Source: an uncultured Lachnospiraceae bacterium
Lineage (GTDB): Bacteria; Bacillota; Clostridia; Lachnospirales; Lachnospiraceae
DNA: 9,088 nucleotides
NCBI GenBank assembly: GCA_910586955.1
Contig: CAJUMM010000102.1
Location: 1-9,088, forward strand
Direction of reading: 5' to 3'
Positions 1 to 7,020 of this stretch are shown here, one piece after another (positions within the stretch are counted from its first letter, which is position 1; every line of letters begins with the position of its first letter). Under the pieces are notes generated by a model that was given only the letters and a program-made list of their open reading frames with translations, made no database searches and was not told the origin of the DNA. The position numbers and the translations under genes were made by a program.

Positions 1-71
1 AGGAGCCAGAATATTTAAAGGTGGTGTGGGGAATTGGATACAAAATGGAGAAAATGGAAACTCGTTCTTAG
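1..71 (+). CDS. C-terminal end of an OmpR/PhoB-family response regulator (partial)
   Basis: Reading from base 3, the frame gives a short peptide containing EPEYLKVVWGIGYKME and ends at a TAG at 69-71. The VWGIGYK sequence is the usual last beta-hairpin of the winged-helix DNA-binding domain in OmpR/PhoB response regulators, commonly written TVWGxGYK. The rest of the gene, including the receiver domain, lies left of the window. The frame overlaps the start of the following histidine kinase by 38 bases, which is common for cognate regulator-kinase pairs and suggests translational coupling. Only about 22 residues are visible, so the call rests on this one motif plus the kinase next door. It would be the DNA-binding partner that the kinase phosphorylates. 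Confidence 0.8.
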   Translation, partial: EPEYLKVVWGIGYKMEKMETRS

Positions 72-2499
72 CTTTACAGCTTTCTTTTTGGGCATTACCC
101 TGCTCTTTGGAAATTTCTTTTCCATGATCGGTCTTTTGATGTCCCAGGACGGGGATACCTTTGCGGATCGGGTGGGAATGGATTACCAGAACCGGAGGGA
201 GTTTTGCTGGAGTATGTCCGACCGGCTGGAGGAGCTTTTGGGCGTGGCAACCGGCGGAAAGGGCTGGAGGAATTACGGAGCTGTCTACAGCGACGGCAGT
301 GTCATCTATTATGGGAACGGCTATGGGCGGAGCTATAGTTACAGCACATGGGCGGACACATCCGGCGAGGCTACGGTGGTGCAGGAGGCGTTGTCAGCGC
401 CGCCGGAGGAATTGGGACTGCCGGATCTGGAAGGAAAGGTCCGGGAGCTGGAGAAACAGGTGGAGGACGGTGTCCTGTCCGAGGATGAGGCGGACGAGAT
501 CATAGCGGAGTGTGAGGCGGAATATGAAAGGGCCAGCGAGGCTTTGGCAGAAAGGGGCTGGGCTTACCGGGAGGAGGAGCTAGAGCCGGAGACCCTGGAG
601 AAACATATGGAGGAGATGGACGGGGATAAAAATATCCTCTATGCGGTGCTCTACCAGGGAAAGCTCCTCTATACGAATATTGACGAAGCCCGGCCTGAGG
701 TGGGGAAGGAGGTTGGAGCGAAGGATTACTCCAATTATGTCTCTGAGGAGGAGTACAATTTCTTCCTATGGTACAATCTTATGGGCGACGGCAAAGTGCA
801 GATCACCAAGGACGGCCAGCCGGTGGATGTGTACGGGGACGGGGTCTACCGGGAGGACAGCCGCTGGTATGTGCCGGGATACACGAATTTCAGCACGGAT
901 CCCTCCACCAAGGATGCGGTGATCTTTATGGCGGCGGCGAAGGAGCCAAAGCTTTATATCACAGGAAATTATTCGGGATATGGGACCATCCGGCAGGGGG
1001 GACAGCTCTACTATATGCAGAGGCAGCAGATGGAATGGCACAGGAGGTATGAGACGGGCCTTGCGCGCCTGGGATGCGCCCTCCTTTTGCTGATCCTGGC
1101 CTTCCTGATGCGAAAGAGCCTTAAGGAGGCCGGCAGGGCCATCGGGGCCTTCCTTGGAAAACTATGGCTGGAGGTAAAAATCCTGCTTTTCCTGGGGATT
1201 CCTCTCGTATTGTTTTTGACGAGCGGAAGAGAGCTCCTGCGGGAGCTGATGTGGATGCTGGAAGACGGCGGCTGGTACGTATACAGTGCGGAGGAGTTCT
1301 TCTGGTATATCGGACATTTTATGAGGAACGGAACCGCTCTGGCCGCGGCATTCTGGATGATTTATCTTGCGGTTCTGGATCACCGCTATAACAAGGGGAG
1401 ACAGAAGCTTTTAACGGCGCCTGTGTTGTATGGCCTTGGCAGAAAGAATCTGGAGCTGCCCATACAGAGGCGGATGGTGTCCCGGTATTACCCGGTGCTG
1501 GCTTTTTCGCTGCTGTTCCTGTTCTTTGGAATCGCGTCTGTCTTTGGGTATTTCTTTGTGTGGGGATGGGACGGGACGACGGTTTTGCTGACAGTGCTGG
1601 CGATTCTGTCGGGGGTAGGCTTTGTGGTGGCTACGGTGGTCTATCTTTGCCGGAACAAGCAGCTGGCTGAGGATTTAGGCGCGCTGGCAGGGCAGATTGC
1701 AGATATCCGGAACGGTAATCTGACAAAGCCTCTGGAGCTGTCCGGGGACGCGGATCTAAAAGCGGCGGCGGAGAATCTCAATGAGATCCAGCAGGGCATG
1801 GAGACGGCCTTGAAGGAGCAGACCAAGAGCGAGCGCATGAAGGTGGAGCTGGTGGCCAATGTGTCCCATGATATCAAGACGCCCCTGACCTCCATTATCA
1901 GCTATGTGGAGCTTTTGAAGCAGGAGGAGCTGCCGGAACATGTGAAGGAGTATGTGCAGATTCTGGGGGAGAAATCTCAGCGGCTGAAAAATATGGTCCA
2001 GGATGTGTTTGAGGTGAGCAAGGCGGCCTCCAACCAGCTTCCGGTGAATATGGAAAGGCTGGATCTGGGCAAGCTGCTGCGGCAGACCCTGGCGGATATG
2101 AATGCCCAGATTTTGGACAGCGGACTGGTGATAAAAACGTCCCTGCCGGAGGAACCGGTGATGATTCTGGCAGACGGCCAGCGGCTCTACCGGGTATTCC
2201 AGAATCTGATTCAGAATGCTCTGAAATACTCTCTGAAAGGTTCCCGGATCTACCTGGTGCTGGCGGAGGAAGGAAAGACTGCCGCAGCCAGTATTAAGAA
2301 TACTTCCGGTGTGGAGATTGATGATTCTGTGGACTTTACGGAGCGCTTTGTCCGGGGAGATGCAAGCCGGACAGACGGAGGCAGCGGTCTTGGACTGTCC
2401 ATCGCCAGGAGCTTTACGGAGGCCTGCGGAGGCAGCTTTGCTTTGGAAGTGAATGCGGATCTGTTTACGGTGACGGTTAGATTTGATAAAATTTCCTAG
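34..2499 (+). CDS. Multi-pass membrane sensor histidine kinase
   Basis: This 821-residue protein autophosphorylates a histidine and would pass the phosphate to the response regulator whose end overlaps its start. The start is TTG at 34. It is the only start-type codon between an in-frame TAA at 16-18 and the first membrane helix, and a GGTGG-type ribosome binding site lies about 9 bases upstream. A first membrane helix (about 9-34) is followed by roughly 300 extracytoplasmic residues with a Tyr/Gly/Ser-rich patch near 90-105 and an acidic helical stretch near 125-190. Five more helices follow (about 346-362, 383-399, 434-448, 489-511, 517-540), then a HAMP-like linker. The kinase core has the H-box VSHDIKTPL with His612, an N-box NLIQNALKYS (Asn724, Asn728), an F-box-like ERFVRGD, and the G2 box GGSGLGLS (782-789). 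The usual DxGxG G1 box is replaced by a NTSG segment, as in many Firmicute kinases of this class. The signal sensed is unknown. Confidence 0.95.
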   Translation: MDTKWRKWKLVLSFTAFFLGITLLFGNFFSMIGLLMSQDGDTFADRVGMDYQNRREFCWSMSDRLEELLGVATGGKGWRNYGAVYSDGSVIYYGNGYGRSYSYSTWADTSGEATVVQEALSAPPEELGLPDLEGKVRELEKQVEDGVLSEDEADEIIAECEAEYERASEALAERGWAYREEELEPETLEKHMEEMDGDKNILYAVLYQGKLLYTNIDEARPEVGKEVGAKDYSNYVSEEEYNFFLWYNLMGDGKVQITKDGQPVDVYGDGVYREDSRWYVPGYTNFSTDPSTKDAVIFMAAAKEPKLYITGNYSGYGTIRQGGQLYYMQRQQMEWHRRYETGLARLGCALLLLILAFLMRKSLKEAGRAIGAFLGKLWLEVKILLFLGIPLVLFLTSGRELLRELMWMLEDGGWYVYSAEEFFWYIGHFMRNGTALAAAFWMIYLAVLDHRYNKGRQKLLTAPVLYGLGRKNLELPIQRRMVSRYYPVLAFSLLFLFFGIASVFGYFFVWGWDGTTVLLTVLAILSGVGFVVATVVYLCRNKQLAEDLGALAGQIADIRNGNLTKPLELSGDADLKAAAENLNEIQQGMETALKEQTKSERMKVELVANVSHDIKTPLTSIISYVELLKQEELPEHVKEYVQILGEKSQRLKNMVQDVFEVSKAASNQLPVNMERLDLGKLLRQTLADMNAQILDSGLVIKTSLPEEPVMILADGQRLYRVFQNLIQNALKYSLKGSRIYLVLAEEGKTAAASIKNTSGVEIDDSVDFTERFVRGDASRTDGGSGLGLSIARSFTEACGGSFALEVNADLFTVTVRFDKIS

Positions 2500-2688
2500 G
2501 AAAATGCCTTTGGGCATTGCTGGGCCGGCAGGAAGGTACGGAGATTTTGAGACGCCGGCCTTATGTAGCCGTTTGGATTTCGCAGCATAATGATATAGGG
2601 AATCCATGTCTTGAGGGGTGCTTTAGGCTTGGCCGTTGGGTCCGGTCCGGGCAGCCCCTCTTGGGGCAGAGAAAGGAAATATGAAATT
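2500..2688 (+). other. Spacer between kinase and dipeptidase with small inverted repeats
   Basis: No convincing gene lies here. Three inverted repeats are visible. AATGCC/GGCATT (2503-2508, 2513-2518) has a 4-base loop just after the kinase stop. GGCCGGC/GCCGGCC (2523-2529, 2554-2560) has a 24-base loop. GCCCC/GGGGC (2654-2658, 2663-2667) has a TCTT loop just before the dipeptidase ribosome binding site. None is followed by a T-run, so I do not call an intrinsic terminator. CATAAT at 2586-2591 resembles a -10 box but has no good -35 at the right distance. The frame of the dipeptidase stays open back to a TTG at 2611, but that extension looks non-coding. Confidence 0.4.
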
Positions 2689-3735
2689 ATGGAAGAAATT
2701 ATGCTGGAATGGGCGAAAGCCATACATAGGGAAAACCCGGTAGTGGATGCGCACCTGGATCTGGCTACCGAAGTGTATGCCAGGAGGCTGTACGGAGAGC
2801 GGGACGTAGTGGAGCGGTACTATCTGCCTCATTTTGAGGAGGCCTGTTTAAATATCTGCGTCTCCTCGGTATTTGTGTCTTCCCGGGATTTGCCGGAGAA
2901 GGGACTGCACATGGCGGCAGCCCAGATCGGGGCCCTGCGGGAAGATCTGGAACCGGTGTCCTCCCGGATCCGGGTGGTGACGGACCTTGAAGGGCTGGAG
3001 GAGTCTTTGCGGGAGGGCAGGATTGCCGTGCTCTTATCCCTGGAGGGATTGGACCCGGTGGGAAGTGATTTGTACCTTCTGCGGGCATTTTACGATCTGG
3101 GGGTGCGGGGGGCCTCTCTTACCTGGAGCCGTCCCAATGCCTTTGCCAGAGGCTGCTGCAAGGCCGGGGAGATGTACGAGATTTCCGGAGGCCTCACCGG
3201 ACTTGGCCGGGAGGCAGTGGCGAAGATGGAGGAGCTGGGCATGTATCTGGATGTAAGCCATCTGAACAACGACGGTTTCTCAGATGTTCTGGACTGCGCC
3301 GGGCGCCCCTTTATTGCCAGCCATTCCAATGCCTGGAAGATCCATCCCAATTACCGGAATCTCCGGGAGGATCAGATTACGGCCCTTGCGGAGCGGGGCG
3401 GCGTCATCGGCCTGAATGCCTGCGGGACCATTGCGGGGGTGTCCCCCAGGCAGAAGGAGGCGGCCTTGATCCGTCTCTGTGAACATGCGGAACACCTCAT
3501 AGCCCGGGGAGGGGCGGAGCATGTGGGGTTTGGCTTTGATCTGTGCAACGGCCTGTCCGCCTCCACGCCCCGGATTCATTTTGAGACGGAGGAGGACGAC
3601 ATTTTAGCCCATCACGGAGAGATGCTTTGGTTAAGCGCAGCCCTGCTGGAGCGGGGGATGAAGGAGGATGTGCTCGCAGGGATTATAGGAGGCAATTTCC
3701 TTAAGTATTTTCGGCAGATCCTAAAGAAGGGATAG
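2689..3735 (+). CDS. Membrane-dipeptidase-family (M19) zinc dipeptidase
   Basis: This 348-residue protein matches the M19 renal dipeptidase family, zinc enzymes that hydrolyse dipeptides, often including D-residues at the C-terminal position or Cys-Gly. Visible ligands in the expected order are His22 and Asp24 (VDAHLD), the bridging Glu119 (LSLEG), His191 (DVSH) and His212 (SHS). Arg223 (NYRN) fits the substrate-carboxylate position, and Asp284 (GFGFD, the DFDG equivalent) the catalytic aspartate. The C-terminus has the typical GGNFLKYFR. The spacing closely follows human DPEP1, and no signal peptide is seen, so a cytoplasmic enzyme is expected. I chose ATG 2689 because AAGGA at 2673-2677 lies 11 bases upstream and the family match begins soon after. 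ATG 2701 is an alternative, while the TTG at 2611 would add unrelated residues. Its last 15 bases overlap the end of the convergent hydrolase gene. The precise substrate cannot be read from the sequence. Confidence 0.93.
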   Translation: MEEIMLEWAKAIHRENPVVDAHLDLATEVYARRLYGERDVVERYYLPHFEEACLNICVSSVFVSSRDLPEKGLHMAAAQIGALREDLEPVSSRIRVVTDLEGLEESLREGRIAVLLSLEGLDPVGSDLYLLRAFYDLGVRGASLTWSRPNAFARGCCKAGEMYEISGGLTGLGREAVAKMEELGMYLDVSHLNNDGFSDVLDCAGRPFIASHSNAWKIHPNYRNLREDQITALAERGGVIGLNACGTIAGVSPRQKEAALIRLCEHAEHLIARGGAEHVGFGFDLCNGLSASTPRIHFETEEDDILAHHGEMLWLSAALLERGMKEDVLAGIIGGNFLKYFRQILKKG

Positions 3736-4386
3736 GAAGTACCGCAGAAGCAAAGAGCCGTCTTCCATGTAGGGACTGGAGTGGGCAAAACACATGCGCT
3801 CCGGATGCCATTGGACACCCAGCAGGGGAAGGCTTTTGTGATACATGGCTTCCACAACAAAATCCTGGCTGTACTGTGCCACCAGAAGCCCATCACCGGG
3901 AGCGCCGATGCCCTGGTGATGGGCGCTGTTTGTAATAGGAGTGCTTCCGTAGAGCTTTTCCGGGAAGGTGCCTCTGGCCGCCTTGGTGGGATGAATCCGG
4001 TCTGCCTTTTCGTATGCGTGGATCTTAAGGGAATGGGGAGGAAGATCCTGGATCAAGGTCCCGCCAAAATAAATATTGAGGATCTGGAGACCCTTGCAGA
4101 TACCCAGGACAGGCTTTCCTGCCCTTACAAAGGTGTCCAGAAGGCTTAGCTGGATCCGGTCCAGGGGCTCGTCTATATTTCGGGATCCCCTGTTTTCTGC
4201 ACCGAAAAGGGCGGGAGAGATATCGCCGCCTCCGGGGAGGAGCAGTCCGTTGTAGCCGGAGAAGTCCCCAAAGAAGGGCTCTTTTTCTTGAGAAGGCAGA
4301 ATATCTGCGGAAACCCCCAGGGATTTCAATGCGTTTTGATAATTTTGTGTGGAATCGGGATAGCCTGCCAGGAATATTTTTTTCAT
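3721..4386 (-). CDS. Gamma-glutamyl-gamma-aminobutyrate hydrolase-like class I amidotransferase (C26 family)
   Basis: This 221-residue protein has the class I glutamine amidotransferase fold used by PuuD-like hydrolases that cut gamma-glutamyl amide bonds. The catalytic triad is visible: nucleophile Cys97 in GICKGLQ, His194 and Glu196 in VQWHPE. The oxyanion-side motif LLLPGGGDISP (48-58) and the TNSAHHQGI segment (152-160) are also typical of the PuuD branch. The family more often has GICRG; the Lys is a mild variation. ATG 4386 is the start because a strong AGGAGG (4392-4397) sits 5 bases before it. The open frame runs back to 4479 without a family match. There is no synthetase domain, so it is a stand-alone hydrolase, presumably cytoplasmic. 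It is transcribed divergently from the ABC exporter operon and converges on the dipeptidase. Putrescine-pathway neighbours are absent, so GABA-gamma-glutamate as substrate is uncertain; other gamma-glutamyl compounds are possible. Confidence 0.92.
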   Translation of the reverse strand: MKKIFLAGYPDSTQNYQNALKSLGVSADILPSQEKEPFFGDFSGYNGLLLPGGGDISPALFGAENRGSRNIDEPLDRIQLSLLDTFVRAGKPVLGICKGLQILNIYFGGTLIQDLPPHSLKIHAYEKADRIHPTKAARGTFPEKLYGSTPITNSAHHQGIGAPGDGLLVAQYSQDFVVEAMYHKSLPLLGVQWHPERMCFAHSSPYMEDGSLLLRYFLSLL

Positions 4387-4615
4387 AGGAGCCTCCTTTT
4401 CTGCCTGTGGACGGGAAAGATTTTTATCAAAATATATGCAGAAAGGTGAAGAAAAAGACGAGCCGGGTTCGTTATACAAATTAGAAAAGAAATCTGAAAG
4501 AAAAGTTAAGATTTTATGAAGGCTATTGAAATTTGCAATTTGTGTGTTATTGTATTATTTAAATAGTACATAGAACGAGATGCAGCAAAGGAGAGGCAGA
4601 AGTGAGGAAAGAGAA
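4387..4615. other. AT-rich divergent intergenic region
   Basis: This spacer separates the leftward hydrolase from the rightward ABC operon and should hold both promoters. It is clearly richer in A and T than the genes on either side, mostly between 4415 and 4570. On the minus strand a TATAAC (4471-4476) could be a -10 box for the hydrolase, but its -35 is poor. No gene, strong inverted repeat or riboswitch-like structure was recognised. An ATG at 4580 is in frame with the ATPase gene but has a poor ribosome binding site. Confidence 0.6.
4526..4553 (+). promoter_or_regulatory. Candidate sigma-A-type promoter of the ABC exporter operon
   Basis: TTGAAA at 4526-4531 matches five of six bases of the -35 consensus. 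It is 16 bases from TATTGT at 4548-4553 (four of six), which has a TG one base before it, giving an extended -10. An overlapping TATTAT at 4553-4558 is a better hexamer but poorly spaced (21 bases from TTGAAA). Location about 60-90 bases before the ATPase start fits. This is pattern matching only. Confidence 0.4.
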
Positions 4616-5311
4616 ATGAGTACATTGGTAGAGGTAAAGGACATCTGCAAGATCTACAATCCCGGGGAAAATGAGGTGCGGGCTCTGGATCATGTGAGCC
4701 TTTCCATCAACAAAGGAGAGTTTGTAGCCATTATCGGGCAGTCAGGCTCCGGGAAATCTACGCTGATGAATATGCTGGGGTGCCTGGATGTACCCACTTC
4801 CGGGGAATATTACCTGAACGGCAAGGATGTATCCACCCTCAGCGACGACGAACAGTCGGATATCCGCAATCTGGAGATTGGATTTATTTTTCAGGGATTT
4901 AACCTGATCAGCAATCTTACAGCCATTGAAAATGTGGAGCTGCCGTTAATTTACCGGGGCGTGGGAAAGCGGGAGCGGCAGAAACTGGCCATAGACGCCC
5001 TGAAAATTGTGGGCCTGTCCCACCGGATGTACCATAAGCCAAATGAGATGTCCGGCGGCCAGCAGCAGAGGGTGGCGATTGCAAGGGCCATTGCGGCGAA
5101 GCCTCCGGTGATACTGGCGGATGAGCCTACGGGAAATCTGGACTCCGCCTCCAGCAAAGAGATTCTTCAGATTCTGAAGGAATTGTACATAGACGGCAGA
5201 ACGGTAATCCTGATTACCCATGACAATGGGATTGCAGCCCAGGCAAAGCGGGTGATCCGCATTATGGACGGCAAGATAGAGTCAGACACAATCAATGAGG
5301 AGATTCGGTAA
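4616..5311 (+). CDS. ABC transporter ATP-binding protein, MacB/LolD/YknY type
   Basis: This 231-residue ATPase powers the exporter encoded by the next genes. All nucleotide-binding motifs are present: Walker A GQSGSGKS (41-48), Q-loop Gln93 in IFQGFN, signature MSGGQ (145-149, Met in place of the usual Leu), Walker B VILADE with catalytic Glu170, D-loop GNLD, and H-loop His202 in ITHD. Length and sequence fit the MacB/LolD group that works with four-helix FtsX-like permeases. ATG 4616 is chosen because GAGGA (4604-4608) is 7 bases upstream and the protein then begins MSTLVEVKDI, as family members do; ATG 4580 would add a charged 12-residue tail. The stop overlaps the next start as TAATG, indicating translational coupling. 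B. subtilis YknY and E. coli MacB are functional analogues. The exported substrate is unknown. Confidence 0.96.
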   Translation: MSTLVEVKDICKIYNPGENEVRALDHVSLSINKGEFVAIIGQSGSGKSTLMNMLGCLDVPTSGEYYLNGKDVSTLSDDEQSDIRNLEIGFIFQGFNLISNLTAIENVELPLIYRGVGKRERQKLAIDALKIVGLSHRMYHKPNEMSGGQQQRVAIARAIAAKPPVILADEPTGNLDSASSKEILQILKELYIDGRTVILITHDNGIAAQAKRVIRIMDGKIESDTINEEIR

Positions 5312-5499
5312 TGTTTGGAAAAAAGAAAAATCTGGAAACCTGGGAAACGGAACATACAGAGACGGATATGATGGAGGGAAGCCCCAGGGAGGAGTGGAAG
5401 GCAGAAGAGGAAGAGACAGGAAAGAAGAAATGGTTTTCTTTCCTGAAAAAGGGTGATCCCGGCGACAAGCCCGAGAAACCGCCCTTGACCCAGGCTTAA
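5311..5499 (+). CDS. N-terminal cytoplasmic tail fragment of the adaptor protein
   Basis: This 62-residue open frame starts at an ATG that overlaps the ATPase stop by one base (TAATG), so ribosomes should enter it by coupling. It begins MFGKKK, is rich in Glu, Lys and Asp, and contains an aromatic basic patch KKKWFSFLKK (about 38-47) followed by a Pro/Lys-rich stretch. It has no membrane helix and no recognised domain. Such charged cytoplasmic extensions before the membrane anchor are plausible in clostridial adaptors; I infer this from the continuation of the frame beyond the TAA. Alone it would probably have no transport function. Confidence 0.6.
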   Translation: MFGKKKNLETWETEHTETDMMEGSPREEWKAEEEETGKKKWFSFLKKGDPGDKPEKPPLTQA

Positions 5500-5538
5500 A
5501 GGAAAAAGCGCCGCAGACGTATCATCATTGGGAGTATT

Positions 5539-7017
5539 GTGGGTGTGCTCTTGGTATTTAATATGGTGTCCAGACTTTTAACACCAGCCCCTTTACCCAC
5601 GGTCAGCGTGGTGGAGGCCAGCGTGGGAACGGTGGAGCAGACCATAGAGGGCAGCGGAACCGTGAAATCGGAGGAGGTGAAAACCTACTTTTCTCCTGTC
5701 ACGGCCACAGTGGAACATTTTGACCTGCAGGTGGGAGATACGGTGGCGGCGGGGGATATCCTGCTGACTTACAACGAGGCGGAGCTTGACGAGCTGTACC
5801 GCCAGGCGGAACTTACCGGAAGTGCAGCCAACTTAGGATACCAGGATGCCATTACCAGGGATAATGAGAACGTTTCCGAGTACAACCGGTCCTCTGCAGA
5901 TCTGAATGTCATTGAGCAGCAGCTGGATGCGGAGAAGAATGAAAATGAGCATGTGCAGGACCGGATTACGGAGTACACGGAGAAGCAGGCCAATTCTTCC
6001 ATTGAGCTGAATAACAGGCAGATTGCCCTGGAGGACGCACAGAGAACTTTGGCAAGTGCAGATGAAGTTTTGAAGCAGAAAAAGGAAGAACTGGATGCGG
6101 CATCGGATCCGGCGGTTCAAGATGCGCTTCGAAAAGAAATTGCGGATTTGGAAATAGCGAAAGCTGCAGCGGTGAAAAACCGTGATGCTGCCCAGAAGAA
6201 GATCCAGGAAGAGCAGGATTACTTAAATGAGATCAACGAAAAGCTGAACGGTTACCGGGATCGTCTGGAGAAGTCTTCGGAGAACCTGGAAAAGCTCCAG
6301 ACAAATAAGGCCAAGGAGGAGGGCATCAAGAGTTCTACGGAAAGCTCCAGGCTCACCTCGGCAGCCCGGCAGGAGCTGGCGGCTAACAACAATTTAAGTA
6401 CCCTGAATGCCCAGATGACCAAGGATGATATCAATGCAGGCAAGGCGGGGATCCATGCGGAGTTTTCCGGTGTGGTGACGGAGGCAGGGGCAGTTCCCGG
6501 AGGTCCTGCGGCACAGGGAAGCAGTCTTCTTACGGTGGCCAGCAACGAGAAGGTGATTGTGGATATGTCCGTGACACGTTTCGATCTGGAGAAGCTGGAG
6601 GTAGGCCAGAGGGCAGAGATTACCTTGGCAGGAAATACCTACACGGGAACAGTCAGCAAGCTGAGCCGTCTGGCAGCCAACAACGAAAAGGGGACCCCGG
6701 TGGTCAGCGCCCAGATACATATTGATAATCCCGACGACAAGATTTACCTGGGACTGGAGGCCAAGGTTAAAGTCAGCGGCCGCAAGGCAGAGGATGTGAT
6801 TGCCGTGCCTGTGGAGACAGTCAATACAAGCAAGGAAGGGAGCTTCTGCTATATCGTAGACGAGAACGGCATCGTAGTCCGCAAGGATGTGGAGACAGGC
6901 CTGTCTTCCGCTACTATGATTGAGATTACATCCGGCTTAAGCTTCGGAGACAAGGTGGTCCGCAATACAGGAATCGTCTTGGAAGAGGGAATGCAGGTAA
7001 CGGCTGTGGAGGAATAG
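5539..7017 (+). CDS. Main body of the membrane-fusion adaptor (possible re-initiated product)
   Basis: From GTG 5539 the frame encodes 492 residues. In order they show the end of the membrane anchor (1-12), the first lipoyl-like half (about 44-80, with LQVGDTVAAGDILLTY), a long alpha-helical hairpin (about 80-300, Gln/Glu/Lys/Ala-rich, coiled-coil like), the second lipoyl-like half (about 302-335), a beta-barrel (336-415, with VGQRAEITLAG) and a membrane-proximal domain (415-490, with IAVPVETV). This is the HlyD/MacA/YknX plan; the adaptor couples ATPase-permease motion to substrate passage outside the membrane. The start is uncertain. GTG 5539 has GGGAG only 4 bases upstream, GTG 5545 is 10 bases from the same GGGAG, and ATG 5563 would remove the anchor. 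Any of these loses the RKKRRRR flank and shortens the helix. The body itself looks undamaged, and its end carries the ribosome binding site for the permease. Confidence 0.85.
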   Translation: MGVLLVFNMVSRLLTPAPLPTVSVVEASVGTVEQTIEGSGTVKSEEVKTYFSPVTATVEHFDLQVGDTVAAGDILLTYNEAELDELYRQAELTGSAANLGYQDAITRDNENVSEYNRSSADLNVIEQQLDAEKNENEHVQDRITEYTEKQANSSIELNNRQIALEDAQRTLASADEVLKQKKEELDAASDPAVQDALRKEIADLEIAKAAAVKNRDAAQKKIQEEQDYLNEINEKLNGYRDRLEKSSENLEKLQTNKAKEEGIKSSTESSRLTSAARQELAANNNLSTLNAQMTKDDINAGKAGIHAEFSGVVTEAGAVPGGPAAQGSSLLTVASNEKVIVDMSVTRFDLEKLEVGQRAEITLAGNTYTGTVSKLSRLAANNEKGTPVVSAQIHIDNPDDKIYLGLEAKVKVSGRKAEDVIAVPVETVNTSKEGSFCYIVDENGIVVRKDVETGLSSATMIEITSGLSFGDKVVRNTGIVLEEGMQVTAVEE

Positions 7018-7020
7018 AAG

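Larger units (their letters stand above)
5311..7017 (+). pseudogene. Membrane-fusion (HlyD/MacA/YknX-type) adaptor gene interrupted by an in-frame TAA
   Basis: Bases 5311-7017 form one reading frame of 569 codons broken only by TAA at 5497-5499. Before the stop is a charged tail of 62 residues. Directly after it, in the same frame, comes the basic run RKKRRRR and then the hydrophobic segment IIIGSIVGVLLVFNMV. These are the positive-inside flank and single membrane anchor that an adaptor of this kind should have, followed by a complete adaptor body. The layout argues that the two halves were one protein of about 568 residues. A single-base change from AAA, CAA or GAA would create the stop. TAA is not reassigned here, because the permease gene also ends in TAA. 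A nonsense mutation, a sequencing error, or internal re-initiation are all possible. The two pieces are listed separately below. Confidence 0.75.

Noticed and set aside
2503..2518. AATGCC/GGCATT hairpin after the kinase as a terminator
   Set aside because: The stem is only 6 bases and no T-run follows it.
1756..2607. A 283-codon open frame on the minus strand inside the kinase gene
   Set aside because: It is antisense to the kinase catalytic core, which has clear motifs, and its translation is His/Leu/Gln-rich without recognisable domains. It is a shadow of biased codon use.
2611..2688. TTG at 2611 as the dipeptidase start, adding 26 residues
   Set aside because: The added Gly/Pro-rich residues do not look like M19 proteins, a small hairpin lies there, and ATG 2689 has a ribosome binding site.
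4580..4615. ATG 4580 as the ATPase start
   Set aside because: It has no good ribosome binding site and adds a charged tail; ATG 4616 has GAGGA at suitable spacing and a family-like beginning.
5490..5510. Programmed frameshift or stop-codon reassignment at the adaptor TAA
   Set aside because: The frame is the same before and after the stop, so a frameshift would have to be undone. TAA is used as a normal stop by the permease gene and the phage-like gene.
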